The position numbers were made by a program, and so were the translations under genes. Positions 16,210 through 24,537 of a DNA stretch of 30,812 nt are shown in pieces. Origin of the DNA: a virus. Below the pieces are notes generated by a model. That model saw only the letters and a program-made list of their open reading frames with translations. It was not told where the DNA came from and ran no database searches. The stretch is taken from IMG/VR virus record IMGVR_UViG_3300028197_000094, positions 1 to 30,812 of that record. One strand, given 5' to 3'. The first letter of the stretch is position 1. Each line of letters opens with the position of its first letter.

Positions 16210-16510
16210 ACCTTTGCCAGAAGAACTAGAGATAAGAAATAGCGGCATAGAAGGAAAAGGTCTTTTTGCTAAAGTCATCATTGGGCATGGAACGAACTTA
16301 GGCCTTACCCATGTGTTAAATGCAGATTTTGAAGATGGAAGAATAAGAACTCCACTAGGAGGATTTATTAATCATTCTGATAACCCTAATTGTGAGTTAA
16401 TAGCTATAGGAAAATATTTTTACTTAATGACTTTAAAAGATTTAATGCCGGACGAAGAACTTACACTAAAGTACACTTTGTACGATATTAGAAGGACTGC
16501 TTCCGTTTAG
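16199..16510 (+). CDS. SET-domain protein, putative protein-lysine methyltransferase
   Basis: 103 residues, a nearly minimal SET domain. Seen in order: RNSGIEGKGLFAK (S-adenosylmethionine-site start, G-x-GLFA) near 13-25, TPLGGFINHSDNPNC (the NHS-x-x-PN motif) at 51-65, FYLMTLKDLMPDEELTLKY near 74-92, and a closing Tyr (YTLYD). Family knowledge: SET proteins methylate lysines using S-adenosylmethionine; the 119-aa chlorovirus vSET is a comparable compact viral example. There is no post-SET cysteine cluster. It ends the rightward operon and overlaps, tail to tail, the last 23 bases of the FmdB-like gene. A phage or host target is unknown. Domain call fairly sure; activity inferred. Confidence 0.83.
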   Translation: MSYKPLPEELEIRNSGIEGKGLFAKVIIGHGTNLGLTHVLNADFEDGRIRTPLGGFINHSDNPNCELIAIGKYFYLMTLKDLMPDEELTLKYTLYDIRRTASV

Positions 16511-16727
16511 AAGCTTTTCTGGCTTTATTTTTCATAGATTGAGAAACCTTAGAAGGGTCAGTATTCCAATCAACCCCAACAGTTCCGTATAGGTAAACAT
16601 TGTTTGGTAATTGTCTCTTACAAGTTTTTTTACATTTTTCACATTTAATTTTTGGGTCTTCATGGATTGAATGTGTAACTTCAAATAAATGAGAGCAATC
16701 ATTACATTTGTAATCATACCTAGCCAT
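16488..16727 (-). CDS. FmdB-family zinc ribbon protein
   Basis: 79 residues. The N-terminus MARYDYKCNDCSHLFEVTHS, with a second KCEKCKKTC cluster, gives CxxC at 8-11 and 29-32 plus Cys 36. This is the putative regulatory FmdB zinc ribbon, found widely in actinobacteria and their phages. The C-terminus is basic (KNKARKASKRKQSF). Start ATG at 16727 shares a base with the preceding stop (TAATG). The 3' end overlaps the convergent SET gene. The function in phages is unknown; probably nucleic-acid or protein binding. Confidence 0.82.
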   Translation of the reverse strand: MARYDYKCNDCSHLFEVTHSIHEDPKIKCEKCKKTCKRQLPNNVYLYGTVGVDWNTDPSKVSQSMKNKARKASKRKQSF

Positions 16728-16942
16728 TATCTAATAATATTTCCGTGCCTATCAACACCAATATTGAGTTCACGAAGTTTAATTAATTTTTTTTGAGGGT
16801 TGCCATTTTTATTTACCCACTCAACAGTAGCTCTAAATTGTTTAGGAAATTTTTGTTTATAATCACGAACAGCTTCTTTTAAACCTTTGCCTTTAACAGT
16901 AATAGTTTCGTTACCATCGAAAAGATAGTCGTACTTTTTCAC
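16727..16942 (-). CDS. Small basic protein, unknown function
   Basis: 71 residues, beginning MKKYDYLFDGNETITVKGKG and ending IGVDRHGNIIR. The middle (LKEAVRDYKQKFPKQFRATV) is a basic helix. It is coupled to the FmdB-like gene (TAATG). No family recognised. It is part of the minus-strand cassette between adaptor and stopper. Confidence 0.65.
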   Translation of the reverse strand: MKKYDYLFDGNETITVKGKGLKEAVRDYKQKFPKQFRATVEWVNKNGNPQKKLIKLRELNIGVDRHGNIIR

Positions 16943-16948
16943 GGTTAA

Positions 16949-17161
16949 TTACTTTTTAGATTTTTTTTGTTTTATGGGATATTTTTTACAAACAGCCATA
17001 TAAGAGTTAACTACATTGTCCATATCTTGAACTAAGTTAACTTTTTGCATTCTTAAACTGTTCATTTGTTCAATAACAGCTTCTGCAAAGACTGGAAAGT
17101 CTATTCCCATCAAGAAAGCTTTTCGTTGTGCTTTATTAAATTCTATATCTATTTCTGACAT
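16949..17161 (-). CDS. Small helical protein, unknown function
   Basis: 70 residues, MSEIDIEFNKAQRKAFLMGI to a Lys-rich end (KQKKSKK). Mostly helical by composition. It lies 9 nt after the adaptor gene. No Shine-Dalgarno is obvious before the ATG at 17161. Might be a tail- or head-assembly helper because it follows the adaptor, or the first cassette gene. Unrecognised. Confidence 0.62.
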   Translation of the reverse strand: MSEIDIEFNKAQRKAFLMGIDFPVFAEAVIEQMNSLRMQKVNLVQDMDNVVNSYMAVCKKYPIKQKKSKK

Positions 17162-17170
17162 AATTATATT

Positions 17171-17857
17171 CTAGTCTAAAATATGTGCTGATGTGAAGTA
17201 TTGGCGTTTATATTTAGACAGTGTCGATTTATCTTTATTAGTAAGAAGTTCGTTATCTAATAGTTCTGTAACAGATTCGTATGTTGCTGAGTAGTCACCT
17301 AATGATTCTGACTTTACTAATTGAAACTGTGAGTCTGTAGTTTTATCTGCTGCGTGAGTACCTACATCTCCAGTACTTTGTTGAGAACCTAAAGCAGCAG
17401 CAGCTACAAATAGTTTTCCTGCAGCTCTTGCACTTATAAGTTTTATATCTACTGGAATATTTTCAGCAGCACCTTCTGAATCAGAATAACCTGCTACATA
17501 GGTTATAACTACATTTTGCAATCTTATGCTTGACCAGCGTTTACTACCTGTTTTTTTAATTCTTCCTAATTCTTTATATACAACATAGTGCTCTTGATTA
17601 CCTTCTGTTAAAGTAACTGCATCTTCTACAATTGAAGTTACAGAAATAATAGGAGCTACTTTTGTGAATATTTCTTCTTGGTTATTGCCATCAAATGTGT
17701 CTACAACACCAGTGGCGTACTCTAATTCATAACCTAAATAGTTTTTTATAGCAGCATCTGCTGCTTTAATAAATATGTTTGTTACTGTCGTTTCGTCCGC
17801 TGAGGACATATCAACACCAATAACACTTTTAACATCTGAAACAGTACTGAGTGCCAT
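17171..17857 (-). CDS. Head-tail connector (HK97 gp6-like adaptor)
   Basis: 228 residues with the adaptor pattern: MALSTVSDVKSVIGVDMSSA, IFIKAADAAIKNYLGYELEY near 28-47, then a beta segment (VAPIISVTSIVEDAV) and VVITYVAGYSDSEG. A helix IPVDIKLISARAAGKLFVAA follows, and a YSATYES segment lies before the end. Adaptors form the dodecameric ring below the portal. It lies after the capsid gene as expected, but the next core gene, the stopper, is displaced by 3 kb. The N-terminal helices carry most of the evidence. Confidence 0.82.
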   Translation of the reverse strand: MALSTVSDVKSVIGVDMSSADETTVTNIFIKAADAAIKNYLGYELEYATGVVDTFDGNNQEEIFTKVAPIISVTSIVEDAVTLTEGNQEHYVVYKELGRIKKTGSKRWSSIRLQNVVITYVAGYSDSEGAAENIPVDIKLISARAAGKLFVAAAALGSQQSTGDVGTHAADKTTDSQFQLVKSESLGDYSATYESVTELLDNELLTNKDKSTLSKYKRQYFTSAHILD

Positions 17858-17867
17858 TGGCTACGAC

Positions 17868-18104
17868 CTACTTGTCTTCAGCTGGTTTTTGTGCTTTAGT
17901 TTCTGGAGCTTTCTTAGCTGCAGCTTTTTTAGGAGCAGCTTTTTTCTTACCCCATCCGTGCATTTCAAGATAATCTGATTGATATTCTTTACCGGCATGA
18001 GCAATATTGTCTGCGTTACCTTCTGGGCATTCATTTACATTACCTTCCCACAAAGAACCATCTTGAAGCTTCCAGATATCTTTCTCTACTTTTATAAATT
18101 CCAT
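17868..18104 (-). CDS. Small protein with Lys/Ala-rich tail, head module
   Basis: 78 residues. An N-terminal MEFIKVEKDIWKLQDGSLWE region is followed by a histone-H1-like Lys/Ala/Pro tail (KKKAAPKKAAAKKAPETKAQ). It lies between the major capsid and adaptor genes. The basic tail suggests DNA or acidic-protein contact. A minor capsid or decoration role is possible from position, but no family was recognised. Confidence 0.68.
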   Translation of the reverse strand: MEFIKVEKDIWKLQDGSLWEGNVNECPEGNADNIAHAGKEYQSDYLEMHGWGKKKAAPKKAAAKKAPETKAQKPAEDK

Positions 18105-18132
18105 TTAAATTTTTTTCCTTTTTCTTGGTTTG

Positions 18133-18179
18133 TAATGGGGGAACTTAATCCCCCATTACTATTTGTTATTAAAACAAAT
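18133..18179. terminator. Two hairpins after the capsid gene
   Basis: TAATGGGGG (18133-18141) pairs perfectly with CCCCCATTA (18150-18158), a 9-bp stem. Beside it ATTTGTT (18161-18167) pairs with AACAAAT (18173-18179). In the leftward direction no U-run follows, so complete termination is doubtful. Attenuation or 3' protection of the abundant capsid message is more likely. Stems are seen; effect is inferred. Confidence 0.55.
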
Positions 18180-18183
18180 GTTA

Positions 18184-19416
18184 TTACATCTGTGTTAGTT
18201 TACAGAATGCAGTTGGTCTATAGACTACGAGACCTACTCTCATTGTTGCTCTAATAGCTAATTTTCCTTTAAGGAAAAAGTCACTATGAGAGTCTGATAC
18301 AGCAAGGTCGATTCCTTGCTTCATCACAAGATGAGCAGCTTCGCCGCCACCAAACCTACCAACCATTTGTGTTCCTGCAGCAACTGCAGAAGTTGTAACG
18401 ACTGGTAGACCCCAAAGTCTTGGGGTTACATCTGCACCAAAGCCACCAGCAACCATAAATAATGGGTTCTTAGCAGCAGCACCAGATGTTGTAGTAGCGA
18501 TATCAGTAACTGATGTTACGATGTCGTACCAATCTGATGGGTGCATAATTATTGCATCTGGTTCTACAAATGCATCTTTTCTAATTTCTGTAATGGCTTG
18601 ATAGATTTGTCCTAATCTAGCAAGTTCACCGGAATATGACCCATATGCAAATGAGTTAATTCCAGTTGTGTTTAATAGACCTTTTAAGTTAGGTGCAGTA
18701 CCATTACCATCCAAAATTTGTCCGTCAAGTCTTAGTTTCATCATTGTACCAAGTCTTGAGTTGACATAACCTTGAATTCCGTTTACATCTGAAAGAAGTT
18801 CTTCAGTCACAGGCAAGAAAACACCAATTTTTCTTATTGATGCAGTCTTTTCAGTGAAGTCTAATGTAGCTTCAGCTGTTGTTGCCTCTTCTGCTTGTTC
18901 AGCAGCAGCGTTTGTGAATGTAGTTTCTTCCATATATGCAAACGAATTTTGGTCAGTTTCGATTTGGTCAAAAAGACCAATCACTGCGTTTGGGTCTCTA
19001 AGAGCGGACTCTAAGATTCCCGGTTGTCTTAACACTTCTGGTGGGAAGTTCTGAGATAAACCCGCACCTAATGTAGCTTTATAGCCCATAGGTGAGAACT
19101 TAACTGTTGAGTCAAGGCCCTTACTTCCGGATTCTTGATATCCTTTGTAAGCGTCAGTGTTGATAAAGGATTCACCAATTGTTTTAGGTGAATTATCTAC
19201 TTCTTCAGCTGCATATACTGCTTCATCCATAGCTTTTTCGTTTTTAGCTTTGGATTTAGCATTATTAGCTGCATCAACTAACTCAGCAAGCTCAGTATTA
19301 AGTCCATTGATAGCATTTTTTTGCTCAGCAGAATACTTACCGTCATCTACTGGATTATCAAAGACTTCTTTTAACTCAGCCCTCTTTTTTTGAAGTGTTT
19401 CTTTATTATTATTCAT
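18184..19416 (-). CDS. Major capsid protein, HK97 fold
   Basis: 410 residues. About 1-75 are a charged coiled coil (LQKKRAELKEVFDN... LNTELAELVDAANN), matching the delta domain that acts as internal scaffold and is removed by the prohead protease. The rest is HK97 fold: ETDQNSFAYMEETTFTNAAA (E-loop side), TASIRKIGVFLPVTEELLSD, a spine helix and GTMMKLRLDGQILDGNGTAP. The A domain is near 280-380 (PDAIIMHPSDWYDIV, GADVTPRLWGLPVVTT). Strong ribosome site TTTGGAGAAA before ATG at 19416. It follows the protease gene, as in HK97. Delta cleavage site not assigned. Confidence 0.93.
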   Translation of the reverse strand: MNNNKETLQKKRAELKEVFDNPVDDGKYSAEQKNAINGLNTELAELVDAANNAKSKAKNEKAMDEAVYAAEEVDNSPKTIGESFINTDAYKGYQESGSKGLDSTVKFSPMGYKATLGAGLSQNFPPEVLRQPGILESALRDPNAVIGLFDQIETDQNSFAYMEETTFTNAAAEQAEEATTAEATLDFTEKTASIRKIGVFLPVTEELLSDVNGIQGYVNSRLGTMMKLRLDGQILDGNGTAPNLKGLLNTTGINSFAYGSYSGELARLGQIYQAITEIRKDAFVEPDAIIMHPSDWYDIVTSVTDIATTTSGAAAKNPLFMVAGGFGADVTPRLWGLPVVTTSAVAAGTQMVGRFGGGEAAHLVMKQGIDLAVSDSHSDFFLKGKLAIRATMRVGLVVYRPTAFCKLTQM

Positions 19417-19448
19417 TTAATTTTTCTCCAAAATTATTATACTTATAC

Positions 19449-20720
19449 TTAGTCTTCGTCTAGTTCTACAAGAATTGATTCAGTAATAAGATTTTGTGAT
19501 TCAGTAAATAAAGCGTCTATTTCATCATCAGCATCTTCGACACTGGCTTCTGGAACTTCAACTTCCTCTACTTCCTCAACTTCTTCTACTTCTTCTTCAA
19601 CTTCAACATCAACTTCTACTTCAGATTCTTCAATCTCAGCTTCTTCAACGACAGCTTCTTCAGTAACTTCGGTAGTAGCTTCGACGGTATTACCTTGAGT
19701 TTCCTCAACAGGGTCTTTGGCTGCTTCTTCAGTTTCTGCAGTTTCTGCAAGTCGAACATTAGCTTCAACTAAAATATCATCTATTTCAGTCCATGCATCA
19801 TTGAGGTCTTCTTGTACTGCTCTTAAAGCAGAACTAGCCCTCTCCGATAGTGTCCTTCCATCTTTCGAGCGTAAAACTCCAATAGCTTTCGCTCTTACAA
19901 TGAGGTTCTCCAACGCTGCAAGCACATCTTTGACCTCTTCAGAGAATCGTTTTCCTGTCATGCTGGAATCCGTTTCTGAAATCTTTTCTTCACCCTCAGT
20001 AGAAGTATCTTTTTCTTCTTCATCTGGGTCTAAATCTTTCTCATCTTTAGCTATAGTGGCTTCATATTCTGTATGAGATTTACAAGGCATAAAGACATCT
20101 TTGTCTTCTACTTTGTGAATATGGTGACCTGCACAGCCAAGTTCTTTTGCTCTTGCTTCTGCTTCTTCAGCTGAATCAAATACATCAGTTGCTAAAGCTT
20201 CCTTGCTTTCAGAGTTTTCATATACGGTATCTTCACCTGTTTTAATAGCAAGGGTGTAAGTTTCTCTGTTAGCACCAACAAGCACTGGAGATACCTCAAA
20301 GACCTCTAAGTCTTTCAAATATCTGACATCGTGCTCTTCATCGGAACCATCTTTTTTAAAAGCTCCTACTTCGTAATCATTGATTCTAAAACCAAATGAC
20401 CATTCTTGTAGGTCTCCCATTTCTTTGGCTAAATTATAAGCCTCCTTACCAGCCTCAGTTCCCATAAAGAAACTTCCTTCAAATATAGCTTTATCGTCAT
20501 CTGACTTTATGACGCCTTTTCCAATTGGCTGGTCCCACTTATGGGCAAATACCATCGGTACTTGGTTGTCCTTGAAACCCGACTTTATCGCTCCGGGAAC
20601 TATTACATCCCCATCTGTGTCTAGTGTGTTGTAAACTGAAAATACAGCTTGTACTGTACCTTTTTCATCATCTATAGTCTTAAATTCTATAGATTTGTTA
20701 ATCTTTTGTTCTTCACTCAT
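19449..20720 (-). CDS. Prohead protease (S78/HK97 family) with scaffold-like C-terminal tail
   Basis: 423 residues; the usual protease is about 200. Residues of about 1-165 are the protease: DTDGDVIVPGAIKSGF, the catalytic-type His in MVFAHKW (His 60), Ser in EWSFGF (Ser 108), and LEVFEVSPVLVGA with the third acidic residue. About 180-225 hold a small domain with Cys/His (ELGCAGHHIHKV, MPCKSHTEYEA). The C-terminal 190 residues are very acidic, with runs such as EEVEEVEEVEEVEV, and helical. This looks like an attached scaffold segment that would be degraded at maturation. Start ATG at 20720. It cleaves the capsid delta domain and itself inside the prohead. Confidence 0.88.
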   Translation of the reverse strand: MSEEQKINKSIEFKTIDDEKGTVQAVFSVYNTLDTDGDVIVPGAIKSGFKDNQVPMVFAHKWDQPIGKGVIKSDDDKAIFEGSFFMGTEAGKEAYNLAKEMGDLQEWSFGFRINDYEVGAFKKDGSDEEHDVRYLKDLEVFEVSPVLVGANRETYTLAIKTGEDTVYENSESKEALATDVFDSAEEAEARAKELGCAGHHIHKVEDKDVFMPCKSHTEYEATIAKDEKDLDPDEEEKDTSTEGEEKISETDSSMTGKRFSEEVKDVLAALENLIVRAKAIGVLRSKDGRTLSERASSALRAVQEDLNDAWTEIDDILVEANVRLAETAETEEAAKDPVEETQGNTVEATTEVTEEAVVEEAEIEESEVEVDVEVEEEVEEVEEVEEVEVPEASVEDADDEIDALFTESQNLITESILVELDED

Positions 20721-20738
20721 GCTATTAATATCCCTTTT

Positions 20739-20768
20739 CGTATATCATTATATATTTTAGCTTGTCAA
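20739..20768 (-). promoter_or_regulatory. Possible promoter for protease and capsid genes
   Basis: TTGACA (20763-20768), overlapping the last portal codons, an 18-bp spacer and TATACG (20739-20744). It could add transcription for the protease-capsid pair. Second box is imperfect. Confidence 0.45.
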
Positions 20769-23216
20769 ATCGCCCTTAGGAGCAAGAAGTGCCTCAACTG
20801 CTTTTTTCCTAGAGTCTTCCTTTTTCTTTTGTTCATTGACAATTTTTTTCATAGCAGAAACTCCGGATGAAGTAACTCCACCCCATTTCATCACAGCAAT
20901 AGTACCGTTGAGTCTATTGTTCTTTTTGTGACGATTCATAAATCTCTCTCTTCTTTTGACCCAAGACAAAACTGCAGAACTTCTATCTCCACCTTTGTAC
21001 TTAGTCCAGTTTCTATAAGCGTCATTACCCGTAAATGCTGTTGGAGGGTTGCCTCCAGTTCCTGCTCTCTTCCATATCTTTGGATAATTTTCTTTTAGAT
21101 TTTTAACATATGCGTGGTCTGGAAATTGCTTATGTTGTGAATTAGACAAACTTATTTTTTGGTTATCACCACTTCTTGGGTAGTTAGTAATATCTTTTGG
21201 AGCTTTAGATTCTCTCCAATCTGAAATTTTTCTTAATTTAGAAAATGGCATAGTTACATCTCTATCTGTTTTTTTATGAGAACCATTTTCCATAATTGCC
21301 CAAACAGTCATAGTTGCTTCTTTATCTGTACTATTTACAGATTTAACAATTCCGTGAACAACTGATGGTGGGTCTGGGTCTTTATTTATTGACCAAGATA
21401 CAGAATCACCTACTGCAACTGACATAGCTTTAACTGATTTTTTAGAACTTAATGGATGACCACTAGGAAGTAAGTCTTGGTCAAAAGCTGTTCTTGGAAA
21501 TCTACCTTTTAATCCTTTAAGGAATGCATTAACTCTGGCCACTCCCCACTGGGTTGCTGATGAAACATTACCTCTAACAGAAGAAGGATTACCACGATAA
21601 GCGCCAACACCTCTTCTGAATACTTGGGCTAGCATTCCATAGCTAGCTTTATACTTAGGATTTTTAGCATTATGGTCTTTTACTTTTTTCTGTAAAACTT
21701 TTTTAACTTTCGCAGAGATAGGTGCTTTTTCTTCTAATTCATTAATACCATAAGGTACTTCTGAGGATTTAAATTCCATTGAAGTATCAATAATGACAGT
21801 TTTTTTCTTTTTAGGTTTTTTAACAATTCTGCTTCTTCTTACTTGTGGCGGGAATCCTCCAGTGTTTAAAGTTGTTTTTTCATCATCTTTAGGCTCTGGA
21901 ATAAGTACACCTGTGTCTCCTTCAGCTACTGCAACCATGTTTAATGGTCTTAAATAAACATTGTGGGAGTTATCGGCATCAAGTCCTAAGCTATTTCTTG
22001 CTTCACCAATTGTTACAAACCCACCTTGTACAGCTGAGTTCATTGATTTAACTAAATCTTGTCTATCTGTAGATAAGGCTCTAACCATATCTAAGTCGTA
22101 ACTTGCTTGATAGTTATAGTCTCCATCTTCAAAGTCTGTGTGTAATAACTGATGTGTAAGTTCAGAAGCAACAGCTGACCACATAGGAATCATCTTTTGT
22201 TCAGTAAAAAATTCTCTGAGTTCTTTTGTGTTGTTATAAGTAGCAGCATCTAAACCTGCACCTAAGCCAGCAAGAATAGCTGGAACACCAAGTACTGCAG
22301 AAACTCTTTCTTCTGGAAGCCTTCTTAAGGCTTTGAGGTTCATTTGTTCTGGTGTGAAAGATAAAACATCTACATCCATTGCACCAGTCATAATCATTGG
22401 TGCGCCTCTGTTAGCACCAGAAAATTTATTTTTAAAAGCTTGTGCAATTGCGTCAGCTTCTTCTCTTGAAGGGCCACCCATAGAATCATCTTTTGGACTC
22501 AAGATAACTCCGGGTACAGCCATGTTGTGCAACAATGCGACAGCAAATTGACCTGCTGCCTCGTCACCAGCTAACTCTCTCATTACTGAGCGTAGTGGTG
22601 AAAAACCTCTTCGATGGTCGTCTGGGTCCATGCCTTGACGGATGTGGACGACATTCTCACGAGGTAATTCTACAAAATCTGGATTCAAACTGTTACTTTG
22701 CTGTACAGCATGATATTCATAATGTGTGATTAATTCTTTTTGATTACCTCGTACTTTTACATAACTAGGCATCAAAGGAATAAGTTGTACTACTTCTCCT
22801 TTATTATTTTTAACTTTAAGTAAGAAAGCATCACCATGAGCTGCCAAAGAAGTTACTAAGTAATGTGATAAAACTGCACCAGAAATAAATTCGTTAGGCC
22901 TTGACAGAAGTATTTCCATTGGATGGTTTTTTACTTCTTGTTTACCATTCTCTGTTTTTTTATAAATCTTCAGAGTTGACTCTGCGAATGAGGTTGCTAA
23001 AACATTAACACAAGAGACTACAGCAGAGTTTCCTAATCCATCGCCCATTTCTTCAATGAGTTTATCGGGAAAATATCCCGACTTTGTATTGTGACCCCAA
23101 ACAGAACCTTGCGATTGTTCGTATTTGTCTAAAGGCCCTCTTTTTAAATCTATTCTTTGCGGTGGTTTCTGTAGATAATCTACAGTTTTTCTATAAAAAC
23201 TTTTTTCTTCAGCCAT
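20757..23216 (-). CDS. Portal protein with long multi-domain C-terminal extension
   Basis: 819 residues; HK97-like portals are about 400-500. About 1-450 are the portal: VVSCVNVLATSFAESTLKIY, HPMEILLSRPNEFISGAVLS, VVHIRQGMDPDDHRRGFSPL, then the wing and RLPEERVSAVLGVPAILAGL. The extension starts with a Lys/Arg linker (RRSRIVKKPKKKK). It continues with a YGMLAQVFRRGVGAYRGNP... RVNAFLKGL unit (522-592), an Hva1/TUDOR-like segment (GDSVSWSINKD at 601-664), and FPDHAYVKNLKENYPKIWKR ... GTIAVMKWGGVTSSG (698-795). The first and last units recur in actinophage and other phage head proteins in my experience. The portal is the DNA entry ring of the head; what the extension does is unknown. Confidence 0.9.
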   Translation of the reverse strand: MAEEKSFYRKTVDYLQKPPQRIDLKRGPLDKYEQSQGSVWGHNTKSGYFPDKLIEEMGDGLGNSAVVSCVNVLATSFAESTLKIYKKTENGKQEVKNHPMEILLSRPNEFISGAVLSHYLVTSLAAHGDAFLLKVKNNKGEVVQLIPLMPSYVKVRGNQKELITHYEYHAVQQSNSLNPDFVELPRENVVHIRQGMDPDDHRRGFSPLRSVMRELAGDEAAGQFAVALLHNMAVPGVILSPKDDSMGGPSREEADAIAQAFKNKFSGANRGAPMIMTGAMDVDVLSFTPEQMNLKALRRLPEERVSAVLGVPAILAGLGAGLDAATYNNTKELREFFTEQKMIPMWSAVASELTHQLLHTDFEDGDYNYQASYDLDMVRALSTDRQDLVKSMNSAVQGGFVTIGEARNSLGLDADNSHNVYLRPLNMVAVAEGDTGVLIPEPKDDEKTTLNTGGFPPQVRRSRIVKKPKKKKTVIIDTSMEFKSSEVPYGINELEEKAPISAKVKKVLQKKVKDHNAKNPKYKASYGMLAQVFRRGVGAYRGNPSSVRGNVSSATQWGVARVNAFLKGLKGRFPRTAFDQDLLPSGHPLSSKKSVKAMSVAVGDSVSWSINKDPDPPSVVHGIVKSVNSTDKEATMTVWAIMENGSHKKTDRDVTMPFSKLRKISDWRESKAPKDITNYPRSGDNQKISLSNSQHKQFPDHAYVKNLKENYPKIWKRAGTGGNPPTAFTGNDAYRNWTKYKGGDRSSAVLSWVKRRERFMNRHKKNNRLNGTIAVMKWGGVTSSGVSAMKKIVNEQKKKEDSRKKAVEALLAPKGDLTS

Positions 23217-24476
23217 TTAATAAGCTTCCCATTTTCTCTTAGTTGCACTTTCTAGACAAGCATACGCCAAAGTATCCACAATATCATCGTGGACACCAAC
23301 AGGAAAAGTTAGGAGTTCTCGTTCGACTTCTCCTACCCAATCTTCATCCTTAGGGAAGAACACTAGTCCTCTTTCCATCTTAGCAGACAAAGGAAGTGCT
23401 CGTGAACGCTTGTCTTTATCAGCTCTTAGTTCTTTAATCCTTAAGCCTTCTCTTCTTGCAAATTGTACTATAGCTAGCTGATAACCAGTCTTTTCAATAC
23501 CAACCCATTCTAAGTTATGTATACCGACCATCTTTTTAATTGCTGGAACAATATCCGGTGCTTCCATTCTCTGTCTATGCATATCTAACATAAACAACCT
23601 GTCTGATTCAAGATGATGACCGAATACTGATATTACTGTGTAATCTGCAGATTCTTTTGTTGAAGCAGCTAAGTCAACAGTTGCATACTTTACTAAATCT
23701 CTATTGATGTCAAACTTTTCTCCATCAGCCCAAAGAGAGCCAACTCCAAGTTTGTAATAGTTAAACCAGTGATTTCTGAACATTTGAGCACCTTCAGAGA
23801 TAAATTCAGCTAAATATTCTTGTGCAAAGACTAATTCTCCTAAGTCTTCTCTTGCTGATTCAACTTCTGCTGGGTCTATAATCGGATTAGCTACTGTTGG
23901 ATATTGAAATCTACCCCAATCATCTGCTTTTTCTGCCTTTTCCCATAGGTGATAAAACCAATTGTCCATTCCAATAGGGGTTGATATAAATAATGCAGAA
24001 CCTTTATTTTCAGTAAGAGTGGGTCTTAATACTTCTGTCCAAGTTTCTTCTCTAACAAAAGCTGCTTCATCCATAACTAGGAAGTTCAAACCTTCTCCAC
24101 GAAGTCTTTGAGGATTGTCAGCAGATTTAACAGCAATTGAGCCACCACCCGGAAATGTAACAGTCATATCTCCAACTTTTACTTCAACTCCGGATTCTTT
24201 AGGAAAAGCAGCAGCAGCTGCAACTACATCTCTCCAACCAACTCTTGCTATAGAAAAAGTAGGAGCTACCCACCATACACGGCCACCTTCAAGTGCTTGT
24301 TCTATACATAATTGAACTCCAAGTCTAGATTTGCCGAACCTACGACCAGCACACAGTATTTTCCACCTTGATGGGTCATCTTTTACTGTTTGTTGTGCTT
24401 CATGCAAATCTGGAAAGTCTATTGTATAAACTCTTTCTTTTGTGTCAGCTACATCTTCGAGTATATCTCTTGGCAT
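23217..24476 (-). CDS. terL: Terminase large subunit
   Basis: 419 residues. ATPase part: Walker A CAGRRFGKS at 42-50, Walker B LVMDEAAF with Asp-Glu 136-137, and the coupling motif FISTPIG near 163-169. Nuclease part: VDLAAS with Asp 268, VGIEKT with Glu 328, and HDDIVDTLAYA with Asp 397, 398 and 401, the RNase-H-like acidic cluster. It cuts concatemers and pumps DNA through the portal using ATP. It abuts the portal gene (stop and ATG adjacent). The small subunit is about 6 kb away at the right edge, an uncommon separation. The ATG lies 6 nt from a TGn-TACTAT box, possibly leaderless. Confidence 0.95.
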   Translation of the reverse strand: MPRDILEDVADTKERVYTIDFPDLHEAQQTVKDDPSRWKILCAGRRFGKSRLGVQLCIEQALEGGRVWWVAPTFSIARVGWRDVVAAAAAFPKESGVEVKVGDMTVTFPGGGSIAVKSADNPQRLRGEGLNFLVMDEAAFVREETWTEVLRPTLTENKGSALFISTPIGMDNWFYHLWEKAEKADDWGRFQYPTVANPIIDPAEVESAREDLGELVFAQEYLAEFISEGAQMFRNHWFNYYKLGVGSLWADGEKFDINRDLVKYATVDLAASTKESADYTVISVFGHHLESDRLFMLDMHRQRMEAPDIVPAIKKMVGIHNLEWVGIEKTGYQLAIVQFARREGLRIKELRADKDKRSRALPLSAKMERGLVFFPKDEDWVGEVERELLTFPVGVHDDIVDTLAYACLESATKRKWEAY

Positions 24477-24482
24477 AACTTC

Positions 24483-24491
24483 ATAGTAACA
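24483..24491 (-). promoter_or_regulatory. Possible extended -10 promoter for a leaderless terL message
   Basis: TGT-TACTAT on the minus strand, followed by 6 nt and the terL ATG. The -10 matches 4 of 6 and no -35 is clear. It gains support from the same spacing at 14117, 15289 and 29971. Confidence 0.4.
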
Positions 24492-24537
24492 CTAAAATTA
24501 CATGTATTAGAAGAGACTCTCTCTCTTTTATTGAAAG

